From NCBI GenBank assembly GCA_020630045.1, contig JAHDCE010000133.1, positions 1 to 8,986 on the forward strand: DNA of 8,986 bases, in the 5' to 3' direction. The DNA is from Saprospiraceae bacterium. Lineage in GTDB: Bacteria > Bacteroidota > Bacteroidia > Chitinophagales > Saprospiraceae. Numbering within the stretch: position 1 is the first letter of the stretch; each line of letters opens with the position of its first letter. This document shows positions 1-7,705 of the stretch, piece by piece. The notes beneath the pieces were generated by a model. It worked only from the letters and a program-made list of their open reading frames with translations. It had not been told where the DNA came from and searched no databases. The position numbers and the translations under genes were made by a program.

Positions 1-117
1 GATGTCCGGGAGTTGACTTGAAGTCCTATTTCCGAGTATATAATCCGCTATTTTTTCTTTGATGGTCGCTTGTTTTTTTTACCTAACAAGATTATATATT
101 CAAGCAAGCTGCTCTCT

Positions 118-561
118 TTATCTTTTCTCTTGGAAAAACCTTTTGAGGAGTGAACTGCATTCCGACTCCATGACACCATACAAGCACTTGGTTTTGGGAT
201 GCAACAATTCATTTTTTCCAATTCGGCAAAAGCCGCGTCTGTCATCTCCGGCACCAAATACGATGCGGTCGATTTGTGACCAAGCCAATGCACCGGCACA
301 CATGACACAGGGTTCTAGGGTAACATATAGCGTACATCCGTTCAGATATTTGCTTCCTAGGTAGTCGGAGGCGGCTGTGATTGCTAGGATTTCGGCGTGT
401 GCGGTAACATCGTTGAGCGCTTCGGTTCGATTATGTGCCCGAGCGATAATTCGGTTTTCACAAACGATGACTGCCCCAACGGGAACTTCACCAAGGTCAT
501 AAGCTTCTTCTGCTTGTTCCAAGGCTTTTTTCATGAAATATTCATCAGAGTACAATTCCAT
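118..561 (-). CDS. tadA: tRNA-specific adenosine deaminase TadA
   Basis: The 147-residue protein belongs to the cytidine/deoxycytidylate deaminase-like fold. In TadA this enzyme converts adenosine 34 of the tRNA-Arg(ACG) anticodon to inosine in the cytoplasm, using a catalytic zinc. Visible motifs are GEVPVGAV (residues 24-31), TAHAE (53-57, with zinc ligand His55 and catalytic Glu57), and LEPCVMCAGA (82-91, with zinc ligands Cys85 and Cys88), followed by the VFGAGD segment. Length matches the family (about 150-160). The ATG at 561 is one base after the stop of the methyltransferase gene, so the two are almost certainly cotranscribed; TadA is the last visible gene of the run. The tRNA role is known for the family. 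A guanine or other nucleoside deaminase is the main alternative, because these families share the motifs, but the spacing of the HAE and PCxxCAGA blocks favours TadA. Confidence 0.93.
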   Translation of the reverse strand: MELYSDEYFMKKALEQAEEAYDLGEVPVGAVIVCENRIIARAHNRTEALNDVTAHAEILAITAASDYLGSKYLNGCTLYVTLEPCVMCAGALAWSQIDRIVFGAGDDRRGFCRIGKNELLHPKTKCLYGVMESECSSLLKRFFQEKR

Positions 562-562
562 G

Positions 563-1111
563 TCAATAATTGCTTCCGTAGATTTTCCAATTTACTTTTT
601 TTCCCCTTGCGGTGAAAACGTAATCCGTATGAAGAAGTTCGACTCCATCTAATTGTTCGAGTACGGGCCTTTTGTGTGGCGTGATGATTGCGATTCTGGG
701 AGCTATGGAAAACAGTTTAAATGTCAATGAATACAATAATTCAGGAGGACACAGATGATAGGAAAAAGAGGCGATAATCCAATCATAAGACCGATCGTCT
801 AATTTTCCCTTGACAATATCTTTAAATGAATAGGGTAAACAAGTAATACCTGTTTTTTCTTCATACAATTGATAAGTGTAGGGGTCGCAACCCTCAAAAT
901 CAAAGGAGCCAATGGAAGACAATATCCTTGTCACCTCTCCACCTCCGGCTCCTAGGTCCAAGATTTTACTTTTGGTCGGAATGAAATCCGCATTATTTTT
1001 CACCAATGGTTCTATGTATATATAATGCGGGTTCTCGTATTCCGAACCATGTTTGGAATAGTATTTATCGACACCTAATTCGGCATATTTATTTCTTATG
1101 CCATCTTTCAT
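563..1111 (-). CDS. Class I SAM-dependent methyltransferase, substrate unknown
   Basis: This 182-residue protein is a small Rossmann-fold methyltransferase. Motif I is clear: KILDLGAGGGEV at residues 49-60, the glycine loop that binds S-adenosylmethionine. An acidic residue at the end of the second strand (Asp76, in EGCDPY) would contact the ribose hydroxyls. DWIIASFSYHL (110-120) is the motif IV-like strand. A pre-motif helix region (about 16-40, with YYSKHGSEYENPHY) may help shape the substrate pocket. No signal peptide or membrane segment is visible, so it should be cytoplasmic. It is short for the fold and has little room for a separate target domain, so a small-molecule or tRNA/protein substrate cannot be decided. 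The ATG at 1111 lies 3 bases after the stop of the MCE gene, and the stop is 1 base before tadA. A tRNA-related role next to TadA is only a guess from position. Confidence 0.85.
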   Translation of the reverse strand: MKDGIRNKYAELGVDKYYSKHGSEYENPHYIYIEPLVKNNADFIPTKSKILDLGAGGGEVTRILSSIGSFDFEGCDPYTYQLYEEKTGITCLPYSFKDIVKGKLDDRSYDWIIASFSYHLCPPELLYSLTFKLFSIAPRIAIITPHKRPVLEQLDGVELLHTDYVFTARGKKVNWKIYGSNY

Positions 1112-1114
1112 GGA

Positions 1115-2161
1115 TTATTCGCCGTCTTGACGATCGTATTTTTGAACCCTACGACGACTTTTAAGCGGCATATATCGGTAGGGTCGTTCCTTGAAATCAT
1201 CCACAAGATCTTGGATGCTATCCATTGTTGATTCCAATTCAACGACTAAATCATCACTTTCAATCAAACGATTCAAAGAGCCGTCGCTGTCTTTAATCTT
1301 CGTAATCAATTCATCAATATTCTTAACGGCTTTATCAGCTGTCTCCATTGTTTTTTTCAAATCCTTGATGGCATTTTCAGCTCCATCCAAAGTTTTATCT
1401 ACTTTACCAACCGTACTTTCCAAGTCAATACCTTTTACTTTTTCAGTAATGTCAGCCGTATTACCAAGAATCGTATTGATTTTGGCATTACTCTGTTCAA
1501 GGTTTCCGGTAATGGATTCCATATCCGACATGATATTTTCGATATTGCCGGATGATTTTTTTAGCATGACATCCAACTGAGCCGTGACCGATTTTAAACT
1601 AGTGATTGTAGAAGTCACTTCATCAAAGGTTCCCATGAGTTCGGTTCCTCCTTCCGATGCTTTTAATCTTTTGGTCAACTCATCGACTACATCCTTGGCC
1701 AAATCTCGGGCTTGTCCTGAATATTCAGTCAAATCCACTCCTCCAAGCATGCCTTCAACCATACCGACGACACGGCCCCGTAAGTAAGAGCCTGTCTCAG
1801 CACAATTCGCACCGGAACAAGGAGCTTTGAATTCGAGAGTTATGACTTTTCCATTGATCAATCCATCGCTGATAATGGCAGCAGTGGCATCTTTAGGAAC
1901 TTTAACCTCCTTATTAATATCCAATTTTACAACAACGACGCGGTTGTCTGTTTCTTTAAAAAACATATCGGAAACAGTTCCGACATTTTTTCCGCTTAAT
2001 TTCACATTAGCGGAATTGGCGAGTCCGGTCACGTCATTATATTCGACAAAAAATGTATTGGTTTTGGAAAAGAGGTTTTTCCCTTTAATGAATGTGAATC
2101 CCCATATTGCTAGACCAATTGCTACAACCGCCAGGATTCCTATCTTCACTTCATTCGACAT
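1115..2161 (-). CDS. MCE/MlaD-family lipid-transport protein
   Basis: The 348-residue protein has one N-terminal membrane anchor (about residues 5-25), then an MCE domain (about 34-113) with the usual FFVEYNDVTGLANSANVKLSGKNVG opening split over strands and a GLINGKVITLEF end. MCE proteins form hexameric rings or tubes in the periplasm and carry phospholipids between inner and outer membrane as part of ABC systems. After a two-cysteine loop (Cys115 and Cys120) comes a long helical region (about 144-325) rich in heptad-like spacing and Asn/Asp/Thr, expected to build a coiled-coil tube. The basic tail (RPYRYMPLKSRRR) resembles Bacteroidota members. No permease or ATPase partner (MlaE/MlaF type) is in the window, so these must be elsewhere. 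The gene sits 71 bases downstream of the amidase and 3 bases upstream of the methyltransferase. ATG at 2161 places the anchor right at the N-terminus. Confidence 0.88.
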   Translation of the reverse strand: MSNEVKIGILAVVAIGLAIWGFTFIKGKNLFSKTNTFFVEYNDVTGLANSANVKLSGKNVGTVSDMFFKETDNRVVVVKLDINKEVKVPKDATAAIISDGLINGKVITLEFKAPCSGANCAETGSYLRGRVVGMVEGMLGGVDLTEYSGQARDLAKDVVDELTKRLKASEGGTELMGTFDEVTSTITSLKSVTAQLDVMLKKSSGNIENIMSDMESITGNLEQSNAKINTILGNTADITEKVKGIDLESTVGKVDKTLDGAENAIKDLKKTMETADKAVKNIDELITKIKDSDGSLNRLIESDDLVVELESTMDSIQDLVDDFKERPYRYMPLKSRRRVQKYDRQDGE

Positions 2162-2232
2162 GGTAAAAAAGATTGTTATCGTTTAAGCACTCCAAGAATA
2201 ATACCATGACCAAAAACGAGATTAAGAGCGGC

Positions 2233-3633
2233 TTATTCTTCGGAGAGATTTAAAATTCGTTCGGCTTCTTCCAAACTGATTTTTCCGAATTCGCCGTAAG
2301 ATACGATTTCCGAATCTTTATACCCCATTTTTATCAATGTTCTACGGTCAGTTTTTGCCTTGGACAAATTTCCACCGTATCCAAAAACGACATATTTGAA
2401 TGTGCCTTCTTCGAATTTGGATACGATATGGTTCTTAAAGTGTATGGGCCACACTTCAGAATCTTCACTGATCGGAGTCACAGATTCCGCTATTACAATA
2501 CCATATTGAACGGGTTCTTCTTTGGTGATTAAGACATCTCCTTCAGGATTATCTACCAGCTCTTTAGGGATTTCCACTGGCTGAGAATACTCTTCAGGAA
2601 TACTGGAACCGCTATCTCCCGACACATCCGGCAATTGGTAGTCAACGGATTTGATTCCGAAAGCATCATCGTTTTCTTCTTTATATTCTTCAATGGCTTC
2701 AAAGATAGAATGAGCTACCTCCCGTTTTCCTTTATCAGAATTCAAATACTTCTTTTCTAAGTTGTTGGATAAAAATCCTGTTTCTATCAAAATACTCGGC
2801 ATAGTGGTTCGTCTTAAAACAACAAACCCAGCTTGATGAACGCCCCTACTCCATCTTCCGTCACCCTTCATCTTCTTTTCCACCTTTTCAGCCAAATTGA
2901 CGCTCAAATCCAAATTGCCTTGTTGAAGGCTGGAGGACATAATCGCATTTATAGGGCTGTCAGAAGCAAAATAATCGCTATAGGTTTCACGATAATTTTC
3001 TTCGAACTGCATCGTTTCTTCATTCTCCCTGAATAAAAGTTCCGACATCCTTTCAATGACTTGTTGGTTTTCGGAAGCTTTCTTTAATCCCATGACATAC
3101 GTTTCGGAACCTCTGACTTTACCATTTTTCCGAATGGCATTGCAGTGAATCGAAATGAACAAATCGGCTTCATTGGAATTGGCGATTTCGGCTCGTTTAT
3201 TCAGCGAAACGAACTTGTCTGTTTTCCTTGTATATATGATATTGATTTCAGGAAAACGATCTTCGAGGTATTTCCCTACAAGTTTGGCGATTGAAAGCGT
3301 GATTGTTTTTTCATATATCCCTTCTCCACCGGAACAACCTTGATCTTTACCTCCGTGGCCGGGATCAAGAACGATGGTTTTCACTTCACTATTTTCAATT
3401 CCGTTGATGGCTTTTTTGAGTGTCTGCTCAAGGACAAATTCGGGCGATTGCAATTTTTGAAGGCGAGAACTTCCAAAACCTACAGAATTAGAAGACACAT
3501 GCAACGTTGATTCCGAATACTTGTTATTACATTTGCCGTTGTTGACAGAAACGTTAAATCCGCTTCCGAATACCGGCGAGGTAACGAAAAAAAGCGTTAC
3601 CACACTAAGGATTGTTAGTAGTGTTTTACTCAT
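2233..3633 (-). CDS. N-acetylmuramoyl-L-alanine amidase (Amidase_3) with SPOR-like tail
   Basis: The 466-residue protein cleaves the amide bond between N-acetylmuramic acid and the stem peptide of peptidoglycan. Residues 1-23 are a signal peptide (ends near SPVFGSG), so it acts in the periplasm. Residues 85-318 are the zinc amidase domain: VLDPGHGG (His93), EKTITLSIA (Glu108), FISIHCNA (His163) and ILIETGFLSN (catalytic Glu284) give the expected ligands and catalytic residue. A segment at about 190-232 between the third ligand and the catalytic block is longer than in minimal domains and may be a regulatory helix like that of AmiC-type enzymes. Residues 320-370 are an acidic, proline-containing linker. 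Residues 375-462 look like a diverged SPOR-like domain, which in such proteins binds denuded glycan. The ATG at 3633 begins the signal peptide directly. The gene is divergent from lptD with a 19-base gap and heads the minus-strand run. Confidence 0.92.
   Translation of the reverse strand: MSKTLLTILSVVTLFFVTSPVFGSGFNVSVNNGKCNNKYSESTLHVSSNSVGFGSSRLQKLQSPEFVLEQTLKKAINGIENSEVKTIVLDPGHGGKDQGCSGGEGIYEKTITLSIAKLVGKYLEDRFPEINIIYTRKTDKFVSLNKRAEIANSNEADLFISIHCNAIRKNGKVRGSETYVMGLKKASENQQVIERMSELLFRENEETMQFEENYRETYSDYFASDSPINAIMSSSLQQGNLDLSVNLAEKVEKKMKGDGRWSRGVHQAGFVVLRRTTMPSILIETGFLSNNLEKKYLNSDKGKREVAHSIFEAIEEYKEENDDAFGIKSVDYQLPDVSGDSGSSIPEEYSQPVEIPKELVDNPEGDVLITKEEPVQYGIVIAESVTPISEDSEVWPIHFKNHIVSKFEEGTFKYVVFGYGGNLSKAKTDRRTLIKMGYKDSEIVSYGEFGKISLEEAERILNLSEE
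3580..3601. repeat. Perfect 7-bp inverted repeat, possible operator or mRNA hairpin
   Basis: GGTAACG at 3580-3586 is matched exactly by CGTTACC at 3595-3601, with an 8-base A-rich loop. It lies in the signal-peptide part of the amidase gene, 33-54 bases into that message, and 52-73 bases upstream of the lptD start. It could fold as a hairpin early in the amidase mRNA or be a protein-binding palindrome near the lptD promoter. The repeat is seen directly; either function is inference, and chance is possible. Confidence 0.4.
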
Positions 3634-3652
3634 ATTTCCGTTTGTTTAGTGC

Positions 3653-6511
3653 ATGTTCATGGTCACCAATAGGTTACACAACCATAATTTACGCAATATA
3701 TTGATACAAAACGAATCTCATACTATTTTTTTAAAAAGATTCTTCATATTTCTTTTTATCGTAATGTTTTCCTGTGTAATTCACGGGCAAAAACCGATTT
3801 CGAAACCATTAAACACCGATTCTACAGAAATTGTAAAAGATTCTATTTCGATTCTTGCTTTGGACTCCATTCCACCTGAAAGGACACTAGAAACCCAACC
3901 AAGACAAGATGTCCGTGTTGTTGAAACACCGATTTCTCCGGAAGCATTGGACAAAGATATTTCATACTCGGCGATGGACTCCATGATTTTTGATGCAAAA
4001 ACCGGCAAGGTATTGCTCTACGATCGTGCAACTATGCAGTATGACCAAATGAACCTCGAAGCCAATTATGTAGAATTTAGCCAAGAGGACAATCTTGTCA
4101 TTGCAGAAGGGTATCCGGACAGTTTGGGAAGGATGGCCGGATTTCCAAATTTCAGTGATGGGGATCAAAATTTCACCGCGAAGCGGATGAAATATAATTT
4201 CAAAACGGAAAAAGGGGTCGTTTACCAAGCAAGAAGCCAGCAAAACGATTTGTATGTCGTCGCGGAAAAAACCGCATTCGAAAGGTCAGGCACGGATTCT
4301 ACTGAGCAGAATATTATATATGGTGAAAACTCCTTATTCACCACTTGTGATCATGAAGAACCGCATTATGGAATCCGTAGTAAGAAACAAAAAATAATTA
4401 CAGACAAACTGATCGTAGTCGGCCCTTCTAATATTGAAATAGGAAAGATTCCTACCCCGCTCTGGCTTCCTTTCGGATTTTTCCCCATTACAAAAGGGCA
4501 ACGATCCGGAATTCTTTTTCCTAGGGATTACGAGTCGCATGATACTTGGGGATTCGGCCTCCGAAACATCGGTTATTATTGGGGAATCAATGACCACATG
4601 GATCTTCAAGTTACCGGTAACTTATATACCAGGGGAACCTTTGGTATCAATTCCCAAATGCGTTATGCGACACGATATAAGTATAGTGGTTCATTGAGGG
4701 CAGAATACAGTCGGATCAACAATGGTGAGCCTGACGGTTCTCTTGAGAAGAGTATCAGCAATACTTTTAAAATCCAATGGGATCATCGTCAAGACCAAAA
4801 AGCCCACCCTACTCGTACGATTGGAGGAAGTGTAAATTTTTCTATCGGGAACCATGACCAATTTACCAATACGGATGCATTTAATGTTTTAAGGAATAAT
4901 ATTTATTCCAATATTTCGATTTCAAAACGGTTTCCCGGCAGGCCGATTTCATTGACGGCGGGAATGAATGTGGATCAAAACACCAATACCCGCCAAATTA
5001 AGTTGACCCTGCCTGATGTGAAATTCAAAATGAATCGGATTTATCCGTTCGAAAAGGATGTGAGGACCGGTAAGAAAAAATGGTATGAAGAAATAGGTAT
5101 AGACTATTCCGCTGATGCATTGGCAAGGATGACTGCTACGGATACGACATTTTTCACAACAGAAACGCTGGACAATATTCAGTATGGATTCAGGCACAAA
5201 ACCAATGTCGGAAGTTCTTGGCGAGTATTTAAAAACTTCAACATCAACCCGTCTTTCAATTATCAGGAAATTTGGTTGCCGGAAACCATTATTAAAGAAT
5301 ATGTAACCACAATCGATACGACCATCACTGACATTATCAATCCCATTGATAGCACGGTCGTCAGGCAGGATACCACTTTTACGTCAATGTCGGATGATGT
5401 CATTCTCGATGAGCGGAATTTACGAGCTTTGAGGTCGATGTCGTTCAGTGTTAATATATCTACTGATGTTTTTGCGACTTTGCTTTTCAAAAATCCGAAG
5501 TCGCGATTGCGGGGCCTGAGATATACCATGAAACCCAGTATCGGTTTTTCTGTAACTCCGGATTATACCAATGACCGTTGGAATTATTTTGATACATATG
5601 AACGAGGAGAAGACATAGTCAGATACTCGGTTTTCGAGGGCAATGTATTCAATAGCAATCCTTCGACATCGGGCTTGGCGATGAACCTTAATTATAGTAT
5701 TACCAATATATTTGAAGCCAAGTACAGATCTAGGAGAGATACGACAAAAAACAAGGACAAAATTATCCGGTTTTTCGAATCGATTCGTGTAAGCGGATCC
5801 TATAATTTCGCGGCCGACTCCCTGAAATTTACTCCGATAAATATGAGTGGAAATGCATACTTTTTCAATCGGATTACCGCTGTCAATGTCAATGCGGGAT
5901 TTGACCCATACATCACCAATGAAAACGGTCAACGAATCAATACATATCGCTGGAGTGTCGATAAAAAGCCACTACGCTTCAATAATTTCAGCGCTACGGC
6001 AAGGTCGCAAATCAAATGGGCACAAATCAAAAAATGGCTGGGATTAGAATCCAATTCTTCATCCGAATCCTCTTCGGATCGAGGAGGTGGTGGAAACCCG
6101 AGGGGCGGAAATCCAAGAGGTGGAATCGGGAATCCGAGAACGGATAGCGGTAATGGAATTTCTGAGACTTCATTCCTAGGGGATTTGAGCTTGAGCCATG
6201 AGTTCGGTATCAATATCACGGACAGGGACGGTTTTGAAATATCTAGGAACAGTATCGGTCTTTCGGGAACGGTCAACTTGTCCCCCAAATGGAAATTGAC
6301 CATTCGAAATTTAAATTACAATTTCGTGGCCAAAGGTTTGGGTTATCCCGATATTGAATTTTATCGGGATTTACACTGCTGGGAAATGGGTATGCGTTGG
6401 CAACCCGAAGGTGGGACTTATGGATTTTTCCTACGCGTGAAACGTCCGCCTCTAGACTTCTTGAATATTCCTTACGGACAGAGTAAGTTTGATACGAATT
6501 CGTTTAGGTAG
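3653..6511 (+). CDS. lptD: LPS-assembly outer-membrane protein LptD (OstA)
   Basis: The 952-residue protein is the outer-membrane LPS translocon of the Lpt pathway, which places LPS in the outer leaflet. A hydrophobic signal segment spans about 26-45 (FLKRFFIFLFIVMFSC, then IHGQ). Residues about 50-100 are a disordered linker, 103-260 the periplasmic OstA/jelly-roll region (FTAKRMKYNFKTEKG, repeated beta strands), and 265-952 the beta barrel with many aromatic alternating strands. The TTCD motif (230-233), followed by IPTPLWLPFGFFP and QRSGILFPR, is the strongest family signature. The mature protein has only two cysteines, Cys232 and Cys909, suitable for an N- to C-terminal disulfide. A Ser/Gly-rich loop interrupts the barrel at about 801-832. 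The first ATG leaves 25 residues before the hydrophobic run; a second ATG at 3659 or TTG at 3701 would give a more normal signal peptide. No LptE is needed in known Bacteroidota loci of this kind as far as the window shows. Confidence 0.92.
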   Translation: MFMVTNRLHNHNLRNILIQNESHTIFLKRFFIFLFIVMFSCVIHGQKPISKPLNTDSTEIVKDSISILALDSIPPERTLETQPRQDVRVVETPISPEALDKDISYSAMDSMIFDAKTGKVLLYDRATMQYDQMNLEANYVEFSQEDNLVIAEGYPDSLGRMAGFPNFSDGDQNFTAKRMKYNFKTEKGVVYQARSQQNDLYVVAEKTAFERSGTDSTEQNIIYGENSLFTTCDHEEPHYGIRSKKQKIITDKLIVVGPSNIEIGKIPTPLWLPFGFFPITKGQRSGILFPRDYESHDTWGFGLRNIGYYWGINDHMDLQVTGNLYTRGTFGINSQMRYATRYKYSGSLRAEYSRINNGEPDGSLEKSISNTFKIQWDHRQDQKAHPTRTIGGSVNFSIGNHDQFTNTDAFNVLRNNIYSNISISKRFPGRPISLTAGMNVDQNTNTRQIKLTLPDVKFKMNRIYPFEKDVRTGKKKWYEEIGIDYSADALARMTATDTTFFTTETLDNIQYGFRHKTNVGSSWRVFKNFNINPSFNYQEIWLPETIIKEYVTTIDTTITDIINPIDSTVVRQDTTFTSMSDDVILDERNLRALRSMSFSVNISTDVFATLLFKNPKSRLRGLRYTMKPSIGFSVTPDYTNDRWNYFDTYERGEDIVRYSVFEGNVFNSNPSTSGLAMNLNYSITNIFEAKYRSRRDTTKNKDKIIRFFESIRVSGSYNFAADSLKFTPINMSGNAYFFNRITAVNVNAGFDPYITNENGQRINTYRWSVDKKPLRFNNFSATARSQIKWAQIKKWLGLESNSSSESSSDRGGGGNPRGGNPRGGIGNPRTDSGNGISETSFLGDLSLSHEFGINITDRDGFEISRNSIGLSGTVNLSPKWKLTIRNLNYNFVAKGLGYPDIEFYRDLHCWEMGMRWQPEGGTYGFFLRVKRPPLDFLNIPYGQSKFDTNSFR
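3679..3711 (-). promoter_or_regulatory. Candidate Bacteroidota-type promoter for the amidase run
   Basis: On the minus strand TTTTG (3711-3707) is followed after 20 bases by TATGGTTG (3686-3679). The Bacteroidota sigma-ABfr consensus is a TTTG-like -33 box and a TAnnTTTG -7 box separated by about 19-21 bases, so the -7 box has one mismatch. Transcription would begin near 3672, giving a leader of about 39 bases before the amidase ATG. It lies inside the 5' end of lptD as called from its first ATG. Such short motifs arise by chance, so this is tentative. Confidence 0.3.
6083..6142 (+). repeat. Gly-rich NPRGG repeat inside lptD
   Basis: About 20 codons encode a run of Gly, Asn, Pro and Arg in which the unit G-G-N-P-R occurs twice in tandem and a variant G-I-G-N-P-R follows; a Ser/Glu-rich stretch (6056-6076) precedes it. 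It is in frame and has no effect on the reading frame. It most likely forms a flexible surface loop between two barrel strands, and as a short tandem repeat it may vary in copy number between strains. Confidence 0.6.
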
Positions 6512-6595
6512 GAAATTTTTGTTCTTCTCTAAACTATCTTTTTTGCGTAATTCATAATTCAAGTCGGCAAAACCTCGGCTTTTCGGCTTTCTATT

Positions 6596-7705
6596 TTACA
6601 CAGAAACCGGTTCGCCTTTTATCCATAATTCGGGCATATTTTTGTCTCGGTCAAATTTACCCGGTTGGTCAGATGACGAAACAATATTGAATTTCGCATT
6701 TACAAAGCATTCCGAATAGGTTAATCCATTTGCCAAAGAAGAGTAGAACCCCCTAGCGAACATTCCTGCGGCTTCGCCCTCAATGGCATCATTGTGCCCA
6801 ATACAAGTAATGCCTAATTCTTTTGAAAGGATTTCTGCTTGCTCGGCAGAATAGCAGGCATTCAATACGATTAATTCTAGGTTCTCTTTGTGCTGTGAAA
6901 GTAACTCTACTAGAGGCTGTATTTCAACAACCAATTTTTCCTTATACTCATCTTGCGCTAATATTCCTTCAAGTTTACCATGTCCGCAAAAATGAATGAT
7001 GTGTTGCTTTCGCCCTAAAGCAACGGCTAGATTTTCAGGACTAATAGACAATTCTGTTTCCCAAATAAATCGACCGCTTGGGTCTATTCTATTTTTTATA
7101 TCCCTGAACTCATCTGAAATCCTGAGGTTTGGTGTATCAATTGGTACGGCTGATAGGAAGAGGAATTTCTTTTTATTTCTAAGGGGGATAATCAATATAC
7201 TACCAAAGATACTACCTAAGCTAATCGCTAAACCAATCCAAGACATAAAAAACCAATGTGTATAAAAATGGATTCCTTCCCAAGCATCGTGAACATTACC
7301 TCCCCATTCGTCATAATAATCATTACCTTCTAAAGAAAAATCTTCTTTTTTTTCACCATGAAAGATTACATAATCACCGCCTAAAATTGGTTTTCCTTCA
7401 TCGTCTCTATAAACAAATGTGTGTGATATAAAGATATGGACAATAGAAATAACTGATAATAAAAATAAAATCAGCCCAAAGGTCAATTTGTGCTGATTCG
7501 AAAAATCACCTAATTTAATTGTCACGAAAGTTGAAATAATTGTAAGGAAGGCTAATATTCCTATAAAATATCGTTGCTCTAACTCTACAGTCTCCGGATT
7601 AAAGTACCCTTTTGCCAGCCAACCAGAAACTAGAATAACAATAACTGGCAATAAAAAGCAAAATATATAATTTAATATTATTTTACTATGGTCGTTCATT
7701 GGCAT
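6596..7705 (-). CDS. Membrane-anchored CHAT-domain (caspase-like) protease
   Basis: The 369-residue protein has four predicted membrane helices (about residues 9-30, 46-66, 74-97 and 149-175) followed by KKK and a C-terminal CHAT domain (about 180-369). The catalytic pair of the caspase/separase-like fold is present: HFCGHG (His242) and LNACYS (Cys284), followed by the IGHNDAIEGEAAGMFARGFYSSL block seen in short bacterial CHAT proteins. By the positive-inside rule the CHAT domain is cytoplasmic, while an acidic loop (98-148; 13 Asp/Glu) faces the periplasm. CHAT proteases are known to cut partner proteins in bacterial conflict systems, for example the gasdermin-cleaving and Craspase enzymes. 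No TPR or other recruitment domain is visible. The start overlaps the upstream gene by 20 bases (ATG 7705) or 14 (ATG 7699); a TTG at 7708 is also in frame. The CHAT assignment is firm; a defence role is inference. Confidence 0.85.
   Translation of the reverse strand: MPMNDHSKIILNYIFCFLLPVIVILVSGWLAKGYFNPETVELEQRYFIGILAFLTIISTFVTIKLGDFSNQHKLTFGLILFLLSVISIVHIFISHTFVYRDDEGKPILGGDYVIFHGEKKEDFSLEGNDYYDEWGGNVHDAWEGIHFYTHWFFMSWIGLAISLGSIFGSILIIPLRNKKKFLFLSAVPIDTPNLRISDEFRDIKNRIDPSGRFIWETELSISPENLAVALGRKQHIIHFCGHGKLEGILAQDEYKEKLVVEIQPLVELLSQHKENLELIVLNACYSAEQAEILSKELGITCIGHNDAIEGEAAGMFARGFYSSLANGLTYSECFVNAKFNIVSSSDQPGKFDRDKNMPELWIKGEPVSV

Noticed and set aside
3..62. Open plus-strand frame ending in TGA at 60-62, possibly the C-terminus of a gene converging on tadA
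   Set aside because: Only 19 codons are visible with no recognisable motif; an open stretch of this length is common by chance. The rest of 1-117 shows no gene.
69..90. Inverted repeat CTTGTT/AACAAG downstream of tadA as a terminator
   Set aside because: The stem is six AT-rich pairs with a 10-base loop and no T-run follows on the minus strand, so it does not meet the usual terminator pattern.
5420..5932. 170-codon open frame on the minus strand inside lptD, and similar antisense frames over other genes
   Set aside because: They lie fully opposite well-supported genes, have no family features, and reflect codon bias in the sense strand.
6563..6590. Possible bidirectional terminator between the convergent lptD and CHAT genes
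   Set aside because: The GC-rich words (TCGGC, TCGGC, TTCGGC) are direct repeats, not complementary arms; only a weak bulged AAAACC/GGCTTTT pairing with a two-base loop can be drawn.
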